NCBI GenBank assembly: GCA_007133065.1
Contig: SLNJ01000008.1
Location: forward strand, 21,246-85,245
Direction: 5' to 3'
Length of the DNA stretch: 64,000 nt
DNA from: Opitutales bacterium
GTDB taxonomy: Bacteria; Verrucomicrobiota; Verrucomicrobiia; Opitutales; Oceanipulchritudinaceae
The notes beneath the pieces were generated by a model. The model was given only the letters and a program-made list of their open reading frames with translations. It was not told where the DNA came from and searched no databases. The position numbers and the translations under genes were made by a program. Positions 56,414 to 64,000 of the stretch are shown here, piece after piece; the stretch's first letter is position 1, and each line of letters opens with the position of its first letter.

Positions 56414-57604
56414 CTAAAAATCGAACGCCAGCGCCGCAGTCGTACGATGCATCGACGGATCGATGCCTGCCGCCACGGCGTTGTCGAATTTGAAGTCCCA
56501 AATCAGATTCAGGCTGAGTTTCGCTGTCAGCATGGTCTCGAGCCGCCCCTTGAAATCGAAATTGTAGTTCTCCGAATCCGTCGCTTCAATGGAGTAGGAG
56601 GCCTCCTGATGAAAGGATACCATTTCGTTGAAGCGATATTCCAGATCCTGAAAGAGCGACATGTAGACAAACCACTCCACCGGCTCGATACGACGATCCT
56701 GATAACGGGTGGAAAATGCCGGGGTGATGGTCGCCCGCGTGTTCTCGCGTTCGAATATCCGCCAACCGACACCTAAACTCTGTTCGGCTTCATGGCGGAT
56801 CCGTTTGATCAAATCCTTCTCGTAACGGGTGCTCGAATGGGCGAAAAAGTGTGTGGCGAAAATATGGCGGTAGCGCAGACGCAGGTTGTAATCATCACGC
56901 GTCTTCGAGACGGTCTGGTCGGCTCGGCGTTGTTTCGCGTAGTTGTAACGGGAGTCAAAGCGGGCCTCATACTCGTCGGGAACCCGTTTCTCGGTCGTGA
57001 AGCCCGCGTTGATCGAGGTTTGATCGACCTGCCCGTACTGCCAGACATGCCCGAAGGTCACGCGGCTCTTCCAGGTGGGCCACAGGTGAAACTGCTTCAG
57101 AGCGTCGAGGATTGGAGCGACAAACCCGACCCCCCGGCGTACCACGGGGATGCGATGCAACGTGCCCGGCGGCAGTTCCTCGGGCTCCTCCTCCACGGCG
57201 GGACCCGCCTCGGGCTCTACCCCTGCGACCTCCGCCGCCGGCTCGTCATCCGGCGCCACAGGGGGAGCTTCAACGATCGGCACGAAGCGCACGATCGGCG
57301 CGATTCCGCCGGGCGCGACGACCGCCGCAGTCTCAGGGATCCGAAGCAGGCCGAGTTGCTCGCTTTCAAAGTGAATGAAACCATCCTCGTGCCCGAGGTA
57401 GAGGCCACTGATCCGGTCGCCGTTTGCAAACGTGAGCACATCCGCGGCCGCGCTCGGACCGATGCCGCCCGCCCGCCCGTCCGCACCGCCGACATCCCCT
57501 GCACAGACGAGGATCATCCCGGCGAAGCACGCCATCACGCCAAACAGGCACCGCGCCGCATGCGGCAACCGCCATCGATCCGGGATCTCCTTCGCTACAT
57601 CCAT
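56414..57604 (-). CDS. DUF481 family outer-membrane protein
   Basis: A 396-residue exported protein. A hydrophobic N-terminal segment (around residues 18-40) leads to a small FANGDRISGLYLGHEDGFIHF domain, an acidic Glu/Pro-rich linker and a C-terminal beta-barrel with the DUF481 pattern (SINAGFTTEKRVPDEYEARFD, YNYAKQR). It ends in a Phe-rich strand AALAFDF, typical for outer-membrane insertion. Often called salt-induced outer-membrane protein; its function is unclear. Confidence 0.82.
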   Translation of the reverse strand: MDVAKEIPDRWRLPHAARCLFGVMACFAGMILVCAGDVGGADGRAGGIGPSAAADVLTFANGDRISGLYLGHEDGFIHFESEQLGLLRIPETAAVVAPGGIAPIVRFVPIVEAPPVAPDDEPAAEVAGVEPEAGPAVEEEPEELPPGTLHRIPVVRRGVGFVAPILDALKQFHLWPTWKSRVTFGHVWQYGQVDQTSINAGFTTEKRVPDEYEARFDSRYNYAKQRRADQTVSKTRDDYNLRLRYRHIFATHFFAHSSTRYEKDLIKRIRHEAEQSLGVGWRIFERENTRATITPAFSTRYQDRRIEPVEWFVYMSLFQDLEYRFNEMVSFHQEASYSIEATDSENYNFDFKGRLETMLTAKLSLNLIWDFKFDNAVAAGIDPSMHRTTAALAFDF

Positions 57605-57727
57605 GCGGAACGGGTTCGCTGCGTTTGAAATCGCGGGAGATGACCTTCGAAGGGACCCATTCCCCCCGACGCAAGTCCACAGGGCCGGGCCGTGTCACGG
57701 CCTCTCCCGATTCGTGTTGAGTCCCCT

Positions 57728-57964
57728 CTACTCGTCACCGTCGTCACCGATCGCCTCAACAGGGCATCCCTCGAGTGCCTCCATACATTGTTCGATCTCG
57801 TCTTCGGTGGTCGGCTGCTTGTGTACATACGAATATCCGCCGTCCTCGTTGCGGGTAAAAAAGTCCGGTGCCGTTTCGCGACAGAGGTCGCAATCGATAC
57901 ATTGATCATCCACGTAGAATTTTCCCGGTGCATTTTCGGGAAACTTGTTTTCCTTTTCGGCCAT
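57728..57964 (-). CDS. Single [4Fe-4S] cluster ferredoxin
   Basis: A 78-residue acidic ferredoxin. CIDCDLCRETAP supplies three ligands and EGCPVEAIGDDGDE the fourth, after an EQCMEALEG stretch. The acidic ends suit a soluble electron carrier. The start is ATG 57964; a much longer frame open to 59233 is an antisense shadow of the rhomboid gene. No electron partner is adjacent. Confidence 0.88.
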   Translation of the reverse strand: MAEKENKFPENAPGKFYVDDQCIDCDLCRETAPDFFTRNEDGGYSYVHKQPTTEDEIEQCMEALEGCPVEAIGDDGDE

Positions 57965-58096
57965 ACGGTTACAACAAAGAGGACAATGCGCGCGAGTCAA
58001 GGCGGATTCCATTACCACGGGCCCCGGAGGCGGTCGCGCAGACAAATTGTAGTTGCGGGATTGCCATGCCGGGAGTAACATGGTCCTCTTTGATCC

Positions 58097-58969
58097 ATGC
58101 TCTATGATCGCCCCTATATGCGGCCTGAGTATCGCTCTTCGTCGGGAATCTCCGCGTTGAAGTGGATTCTCATTGTTACGTTCAGCGCATTTCTGCTGCA
58201 GAGCATTTTCTACTGGTGGTTTGGAACCCCATGGATGGAACGGGCCTTCAGTCTCTCCCAGGAGAACATCGGACGCGGGTTCTTCTGGACCTTGCTCACC
58301 TACGCGCTGCTTCATTCGACCCAGAACCCGTTTCACATCATCTTCAACATGCTCCTGGTCTTTCTGATCGGGCGTATCGTGCAACGCGAGATCGGGGCCG
58401 GACGGTTTCTCTCGCTGTATCTTGCATGCATCCTGGTCGGAGCGTTCGCATGGATCCCCCTGAATCCCCAGGCGCACCTCCTCGGAGCTTCCGCCGGCGC
58501 GATCGGCATCCTGACCATCTTCTGCCTGCGACACGCCGACGAGGAGATCACCTTTCTGCTCTTCCTCATCATCCCGGTGCGTGTGAAACCCCGGGTAATC
58601 CTTTACTGCGTGTTGGCATTTGAGCTGTTCGGATTTGCGTTCTTCGAGTTGAGCAGCCAACCGCATCAGGTCGCCTTCTCGGCGCACCTCGGCGGAATCC
58701 TCGGCGCTTGGCTGTACCATCGCTTCCTTCTGCGCCGCGACAACCTTTTCCAATTCGGGAAGCGGGGCGCTGCCTCCTCGGCCCCGAGGAGGGAACGTCA
58801 GCCCACCCCGACCCGGAATTACTCGGTCAATATCAGTTCGAGACCCCGCGCGGAAATTCGCATGGAGGTCGATCGGATCCTTGATAAAATCAACGCAAAT
58901 GGATTCGGGTCCCTGAGTGACGAGGAGAAGAAGCTCCTCGATCGCGCAAGAGATCTGTTGAGCCGTTGA
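58097..58969 (+). CDS. Rhomboid family intramembrane serine protease
   Basis: A 290-residue membrane protein with six hydrophobic segments. The catalytic Ser sits in LLGASAGAIGIL (GxSx) and the catalytic His in FSAHLGGILGAWLYHR. NPFHIIFNMLLVF supplies the conserved His-Asn region of the second helix. A basic C-terminal cytoplasmic domain with KINANGFGSLSDEEKKLLDRA follows, as in DUF6576-type tails. It is 34 bases upstream of glnE. Confidence 0.9.
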   Translation: MLYDRPYMRPEYRSSSGISALKWILIVTFSAFLLQSIFYWWFGTPWMERAFSLSQENIGRGFFWTLLTYALLHSTQNPFHIIFNMLLVFLIGRIVQREIGAGRFLSLYLACILVGAFAWIPLNPQAHLLGASAGAIGILTIFCLRHADEEITFLLFLIIPVRVKPRVILYCVLAFELFGFAFFELSSQPHQVAFSAHLGGILGAWLYHRFLLRRDNLFQFGKRGAASSAPRRERQPTPTRNYSVNISSRPRAEIRMEVDRILDKINANGFGSLSDEEKKLLDRARDLLSR

Positions 58970-58987
58970 GCGGGCCCATCGGCCCGC
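58970..58987 (+). other. Perfect 7-bp hairpin between rhomboid gene and glnE
   Basis: GCGGGCC at 58970-58976 pairs with GGCCCGC at 58981-58987 around a four-base loop, starting right after the rhomboid stop. No T-tract follows, so it is more likely an mRNA stability or partial stop element than an intrinsic terminator. Confidence 0.55.
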
Positions 58988-59003
58988 AACGGTTCCAATA
59001 ACC

Positions 59004-61844
59004 ATGGATGAAACGACGCAACTGGCGCTTTCGGAGGAGTTGCATGAACGATTGTCCAAAGAGTCGCCGGGGAAAGTGGCTGCGATCGACAAGGCAGAAG
59101 CTGCGCAACGGCTCGATCGCATGGCCGGGTTCTGCCCGGTGTACCGCAACTTCCTGCGCCGCAATCCCGGCTTCTGGCCCTGGCTCGAGAAACCCGCCAA
59201 TCGCGATACGGAGTTCCGGCCGGGCGCGTACACGGAAATCTGGTCGAACGATTTTCCGGATGCACAATCGGGGAACGCCGACGCATGGCTGCGGGCGCTT
59301 CAGAGGTTCCGGCGCGCCATGTGTATGCGGATCGCGTATCGGGAGATCAACGGCATCGCGGATATCCAGAACTCCCTGCGCGAGCTCACACACCTGGCCG
59401 AGTTCTGCCTCGGCACCGTCGTGGATCGGGTCCTCGCCCACTGGACCGGAAAACTCGGCCAGCCCTGGGATGAGAACTACGACCGCCCGGCGCGCTTCTG
59501 CGTCATCGGACTCGGAAAACTGGGGGGAGGCGAGTTGAACTTCTGCTCCGACCTGGACCTAGTCTACCTTTATCAGGGACAGGGCTCCTGCCGCAAGCAG
59601 GAACGCGGGGGATCGGTCAGCAACGACGAGTTCTACGGCCGGGTCTGCCGGGATATCACAAACCGCCTCCAGAGCAACAGCGACGAAGGATTCCTCTATC
59701 ATGTCGACCTTCGCCTCCGGCCGGAAGGCGACAGCGGACCGATTGTTCGGGCGCTCTCGGCGATGGAGAGCTACTACGCTGCCGCCGGGCAGACCTGGGA
59801 ACGCCTCGCCCTGATGAAAGCGCGTTCTGTTGCGGGGAGCATTGAGCTTGGCGATGAGTTTTTCGAAACCGTCAACAGCTTCCGCCATCCGACACCCCCT
59901 CCCCCGTCGCTTCTGGAGGAAATCGTCGGCCTCAAACTCCGGATCGAGAAGGAGGTGCTCGGCGACGGGGACCTCGAACGCAACATCAAGACCGGATACG
60001 GTGGAATACGCGAGTTGGAGTTCTATATCCAGGCTTTGCAGATCGCCCACTGTGGCCGTAATCCGTTCCTGCAGACCCCTTCGACGCTGGACGCGATTCA
60101 GGCCCTGGAAAGGTATGAGTTACTCGATCCGGACCAGGCCGAACGCGCCAGGACCGACTATCTCTTTCTGCGCACCGTGGAACACCGGCTCCAGATGCGT
60201 GAGGAAAAGCAGACCCACACCCTTCCGGTCGAGTGCGATACGCTCGCGGCTAACCTCGGATTTGCCGACCCGGACGAATTTTCCGGCAAACTCAAACGCA
60301 TCCGCGACCGCATTAATCGCCAATATGCCGACTTCTTCCAGTCAGAAGGCCACGACCGCATGGTTCAGGATTGGACGCTTTTCTTCTCGGGCAAGCCACC
60401 TTCGCAGGCGGTGAAGGAGCAGTTGCGCACGTGGTTCTGGGGACCGCTCGAACCGGTCGAACAGCGCCTCCGGCACCTTATCCTCGGCGGCTCAATGCAC
60501 AACCTGCTGACCCGCGAGCACGTCATCCTCTTCCTTGAGATCGCCGATCAGTTCAACTCGGTGCTCCCGCCCCTCGCGCATCCGATGAACACCCTCGAAC
60601 GCCTGAACCACTTCGCAGAGCGCTACGGGGCCCGCAAGCAGTTCCTGAAAATGTGCGCCCACCAACCGAATTTTTTCAAGGCTCTCTGCCTACTCTTCGA
60701 TCGCAGCCGGTTTATCCACGAACTCCTCAGTCGTCACCCCGAGATCATGGAGGAAATCTTCCTGACCGGCTTGCGCAAGGCCAAACCGATCGCCGTGATC
60801 CGCGATGAGATCGCCCGGTTGCCGCAGGATCGGGACGATGAACTGGCCCGTTTCCTCTGGCTCTATGTTCGAGCGGAACAGGTACGCGTCGCCATCGTCG
60901 GCGTGCTCGCCTCGGACGACCCGGCGGAAATTGAATCGAGTCTCACCGACCTGGCCGATGCCGCCCTTCTCCACGTCATGGAACGAGTCGATCCCGAAGG
61001 CGAACTCGCCGCCATCGCCCTCGGCAAGTACGGCGGCGCCGAGATCGTCTTCGGGTCGGACCTGGATCTGCTGATCCTCGCCTCGGAGGATGCCCAGTCC
61101 CATCGAACCGTTCCGAAGATCCGCCGCTTTCTTGCCCTGCTCGGCCACAAGCAGCCGGAAGGCCGGACATTCGAGGTCGACCTGAGGCTCCGTCCCCATG
61201 GTAACGACGGACCCCTCGCCGTCACCATCAGGGCGTTCCACGCCTACCACCGAACCTCGGCCCAGACCTGGGAGAAGCAGTTGCTGACCCGAGCGCGCGT
61301 GGTCGGCGGAAATGAACAATGCTCCCATTCCTTTGTCGAATTGCGCAACGAGATCATCTACTCGCGTCCGCTCGCCCGTGACGCGCTTCCCGAAATCGAC
61401 CGTATGCGCCGCCGCATTGCTCAGGAAAAAGTCAACGTAACTCCGCCGGAACGAGCCTTCAAGGCCGGTCCCGGAGGCATTATTGACATCGAGTTCTTCG
61501 TCCAGACGCAACAACTCCTGCACGGTGCCGAGCACCCGGGAATCCGCGAACCCAATACGCGCAAAGCGTTGCGGCGCCTCTGCGAGACGGAGATTCTCAA
61601 CGAGACGGATCATGACACCGTGCGAACCCAATACGACTTTCTACGCACGCTCGAACAATACCTCCGGCGCGACCGCAACCGGCCGGTGACCGAGATCGGC
61701 ACGGATCCCGACGAGCACGTCTGCATCGCCAAATGGCTCGATTTCCCAGACTATGAGGCGTTCTGGGAACACCATAAGTCAGGCATGCGCCGGTGTCACG
61801 CGTGCCTCGAGCGGATCAGCCCCCTCGCTGATGCCGATAATTAG
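59004..61844 (+). CDS. glnE: Bifunctional glutamine synthetase adenylyltransferase/deadenylase
   Basis: A 946-residue enzyme that adds AMP to or removes it from glutamine synthetase under PII control. Two nucleotidyltransferase domains are seen, with GGGELNFCSDLDLVYLY near residue 173 and GGAEIVFGSDLDLLILA near 676; each has the GSD-x-D metal site. The linking domains carry KTGYGGIRELEFYIQ and AGPGGIIDIEFFVQ. Length matches E. coli GlnE. PII and glnA are not in the window. Confidence 0.95.
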   Translation: MDETTQLALSEELHERLSKESPGKVAAIDKAEAAQRLDRMAGFCPVYRNFLRRNPGFWPWLEKPANRDTEFRPGAYTEIWSNDFPDAQSGNADAWLRALQRFRRAMCMRIAYREINGIADIQNSLRELTHLAEFCLGTVVDRVLAHWTGKLGQPWDENYDRPARFCVIGLGKLGGGELNFCSDLDLVYLYQGQGSCRKQERGGSVSNDEFYGRVCRDITNRLQSNSDEGFLYHVDLRLRPEGDSGPIVRALSAMESYYAAAGQTWERLALMKARSVAGSIELGDEFFETVNSFRHPTPPPPSLLEEIVGLKLRIEKEVLGDGDLERNIKTGYGGIRELEFYIQALQIAHCGRNPFLQTPSTLDAIQALERYELLDPDQAERARTDYLFLRTVEHRLQMREEKQTHTLPVECDTLAANLGFADPDEFSGKLKRIRDRINRQYADFFQSEGHDRMVQDWTLFFSGKPPSQAVKEQLRTWFWGPLEPVEQRLRHLILGGSMHNLLTREHVILFLEIADQFNSVLPPLAHPMNTLERLNHFAERYGARKQFLKMCAHQPNFFKALCLLFDRSRFIHELLSRHPEIMEEIFLTGLRKAKPIAVIRDEIARLPQDRDDELARFLWLYVRAEQVRVAIVGVLASDDPAEIESSLTDLADAALLHVMERVDPEGELAAIALGKYGGAEIVFGSDLDLLILASEDAQSHRTVPKIRRFLALLGHKQPEGRTFEVDLRLRPHGNDGPLAVTIRAFHAYHRTSAQTWEKQLLTRARVVGGNEQCSHSFVELRNEIIYSRPLARDALPEIDRMRRRIAQEKVNVTPPERAFKAGPGGIIDIEFFVQTQQLLHGAEHPGIREPNTRKALRRLCETEILNETDHDTVRTQYDFLRTLEQYLRRDRNRPVTEIGTDPDEHVCIAKWLDFPDYEAFWEHHKSGMRRCHACLERISPLADADN

Positions 61845-61943
61845 CATTCGCAATTCACGAAAAAACGAGTACCGTGTTTGCTTCAATCTCCCACAACACC
61901 CTCTGCAACCCGAATTCACTCCCCGATACGCCCGCATCCTAAC

Positions 61944-64000
61944 ATGAAAACGACCCTTTCCTGGTTCACCGTCGCATTACTCTGCGTCGCTCCCCTGCTG
62001 GCAAGCGCCGAGCGCACCGCGCTCTCCCGGGAGGATATCCGGCGCATGGCGCTCGAGACACAGCTCGCCATCGAGTTCATCGAGCAAAATCACTACAGTC
62101 GCATGTCGTTTCAGGACATCGACGCATCCGAGCTGATCGCCAGTTACATGGATGAACTCGACCATGCACGCCTTTTCCTCCTGCAATCCGACAAGGAGGA
62201 GGCAATCCTGCGCTTCGCCGACACGCTAAAGCCGGTTTACCTCAGCAAAGGTGAACTATACCCGGCATTCGAGATTTTCGATGTCTACAAAAACCGGGCG
62301 CGCGAACGCATCAACTGGATCTTCGAACGCCTGGAAGGGGATTTTAATTTCACAACCGACCGCACGTTCAAACCGGATCGCTCGGAGATGGAACGACCGG
62401 CCGATCCGGCAGAAGCGGACGACCTGTGGGATCGACGTATCACCTTTGAATTGCTCCAGGAGAAACTTGCTGGAGACAGCCTGGAGACCGCGAAAGAGAA
62501 GATTGAACGCCGCTATACCCGGACGCTCCGATTTATCGAAGAGATCGAACCGCACAACGTGCAGGAGACCTTCCTGACCAGCCTCACCAATCTCTACGAC
62601 CCCCACTCCACCTTCTTTTCCGAGGAGGCGGCGGACGAGTTCAACATCGCCATCAGCCAGTCCCTCGTCGGGATCGGGGCCGTCCTGCGCGACGAAGACG
62701 GGTACTGCGTGGTTCAGGAGCTCATCGCCGGCGGCCCGGCGGAGATGAGCGGCCAGATTCATCCCGGCGACCGCATCATTGAGGTCGCTCAGGGCTCGGA
62801 GGAACCGGTCGACGTCGTGGATATGAAGCTGCGCCGGGTCGTTCGGATGATTCGTGGTGAAAAGGGCACCGAAGTCCGGCTTACCATCATACCCGCCCAG
62901 GCCGCCGATCCTTCCGCGCGCAAGGTGGTGTCCCTCATTCGCGACGAAATCAAACTAACCGAGAACCTCGCCAGGGCGCGCATCATCGAGCTGCCCAAAG
63001 GCGAGGAGCACACCATGCCCTTCGGAGTGATCGAGCTCCCCTCATTCTACGGCGCCGGCATGGACGGCGGAGGCGACTCCAGCACCACCGAGGATGTCAA
63101 AGAACTCATCGATGAGCTCGAATCACGGGGAGTGGAAGGGATCGTCCTCGACCTGCGACGCAACGGAGGGGGCCTGCTCTCAGAAGCAATCAACCTGACC
63201 GGGCTCTTCATCCCCGAGGGACCGGTCGTGATGGTCCGCGATACTTCCGGTCAGGTTCGCACCGATTGGGACAGGGACGGCCGGCTGGCCTATGAGGGCC
63301 CGCTCGTCGTGCTGACTTCGAGAAACTCGGCATCCGCCAGCGAGATCGTCGCCGGAGCGCTCCGCGCCCACCAACGCGCGATCATCATCGGAGATTCCTC
63401 CACCCACGGAAAGGGAACCGTCCAGGCCCCATGGGATCTGAATCGGAGCATACGCGGATTCCTCAATCGCGACAAGCGGCTCGGCACCGTGAAGGTCACG
63501 GTTCAGAAATTCTATCTCCCCGACGGATCCTCCACGCAGAAGCGCGGTGTGCCCTCGGACATCGTCATTCCATCGGTCAATGAATTCCTGCCGATCGGTG
63601 AAGCCGATCTACCGAACGTGATGGAGTGGGACAAAATCAGCCCGGCAGATTGGGATTTCTCAGACTCGCTGCTGCCGGACGGTTCCCTCTACACCGACAA
63701 ACTGGTCGAGAAACTGCGCGAACGCACCGAACAGCGCCGGGAGGAACTCGAAGAGTTCGCCCTCCTCCAACGCCAGATCGAGTGGTTTCGCGAACGCCAG
63801 GAGCGCAAGGAGTATTCGTTAAATATTGAAAAACGCCAGGCACAGCGAGAAAAGGACAACGCGTTCCGCGACCAACACGAGTCGGAACGCGACCGCCTTC
63901 GGCTCGAGCTCAGGTGGGACCAGGAAGAGGTGCTCCTGGACTTGACAGCCAAGATGCGAAACCAGCATCAGGAGAAACTCCTCGAGTCCCCCCTTCCCGA
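61944..64000 (+). CDS. C-terminal processing protease (Tsp/Prc-like), 3' end outside window
   Basis: At least 685 residues, open at the right edge. A signal peptide (SWFTVALLCVAPLLASA) leads to an N-terminal helical region, a PDZ domain with SQSLVGIGAVLRDEDGY, then the S41 protease core. The catalytic Ser is in SRNSASASEIVAGAL and the Lys in STHGKGTVQ. The C-terminal part is a long charged helix (Arg/Glu/Gln-rich). Tsp-type enzymes degrade or trim periplasmic proteins from the C-terminus. Confidence 0.92.
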   Translation, partial: MKTTLSWFTVALLCVAPLLASAERTALSREDIRRMALETQLAIEFIEQNHYSRMSFQDIDASELIASYMDELDHARLFLLQSDKEEAILRFADTLKPVYLSKGELYPAFEIFDVYKNRARERINWIFERLEGDFNFTTDRTFKPDRSEMERPADPAEADDLWDRRITFELLQEKLAGDSLETAKEKIERRYTRTLRFIEEIEPHNVQETFLTSLTNLYDPHSTFFSEEAADEFNIAISQSLVGIGAVLRDEDGYCVVQELIAGGPAEMSGQIHPGDRIIEVAQGSEEPVDVVDMKLRRVVRMIRGEKGTEVRLTIIPAQAADPSARKVVSLIRDEIKLTENLARARIIELPKGEEHTMPFGVIELPSFYGAGMDGGGDSSTTEDVKELIDELESRGVEGIVLDLRRNGGGLLSEAINLTGLFIPEGPVVMVRDTSGQVRTDWDRDGRLAYEGPLVVLTSRNSASASEIVAGALRAHQRAIIIGDSSTHGKGTVQAPWDLNRSIRGFLNRDKRLGTVKVTVQKFYLPDGSSTQKRGVPSDIVIPSVNEFLPIGEADLPNVMEWDKISPADWDFSDSLLPDGSLYTDKLVEKLRERTEQRREELEEFALLQRQIEWFRERQERKEYSLNIEKRQAQREKDNAFRDQHESERDRLRLELRWDQEEVLLDLTAKMRNQHQEKLLESPLP

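Noticed and set aside
57728..59233. 501-residue frame ending in the ferredoxin
   Set aside because: Only the last 78 codons match a ferredoxin; the rest is antisense to the rhomboid gene.

Overview
The window is a GC-rich, gene-dense bacterial chromosome segment. I read it as Verrucomicrobiota, probably a marine polysaccharide-degrading Opitutae/Puniceicoccales-like lineage. This rests on the mix of alginate lyase, tandem GH16 glucanases, a GH43-like propeller protein, a CotH/lamin-tail surface protein, DUF4914, several pseudopilins, and tryptophan-rich C-terminal domains on secreted proteins that I associate from memory with that group. No 16S is present, so the assignment is inference. No insertion sequence, CRISPR array or prophage was seen.

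Region 1 (1-10.5 kb) is respiratory. After a partial TrpB2 and an M28 peptidase, ctaB (heme farnesyltransferase) faces a six-gene operon. The operon encodes a heme-copper-oxidase subunit-I-like protein without the CuB His-His pair, a 49-residue one-TM protein, a CuA subunit II, a complete subunit I whose active-site Tyr position is Gln, a membrane-anchored SCO protein, and a cytochrome b / two-cluster ferredoxin / MvhD-like fusion. A TTGAC-N4-ATCAA box sits upstream at FNR/DNR class II geometry. I infer an atypical CuA-type nitric oxide reductase cluster; it is the best candidate here for an under-described system.

Region 2 (10.5-27.4 kb) is mostly glycan use. It holds a decayed outer-membrane barrel gene, alginate lyase, 6-phosphogluconolactonase, an FAD monooxygenase, a four-gene pseudopilin operon, rho, hisF, a helical-toroid-like protein, a GH43-like protein, two near-identical GH16 genes, a large secreted protein, rhamnose mutarotase and an UppP variant.

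Region 3 (27.4-46.7 kb) holds prfB with its programmed frameshift, a CysC with a degenerate sulfurylase-like half, alanine dehydrogenase, a DUF4914 plus kinase-like pair, cysteine synthase, hflKC, a CotH surface protein, the L31/L36 pair rpmE-rpmJ, an ABC-2 exporter, an XPF-type nuclease and an LptF/G permease.

Region 4 (46.7-64 kb) holds mreBC, acs, a beta-CASP hydrolase, an orphan fused iron-type ABC permease, tRNA-Leu(UAA), exoD, nadD-rsfS, a DUF481 outer-membrane protein, ferredoxin, rhomboid protease, glnE, and a C-terminal processing protease cut by the window end.
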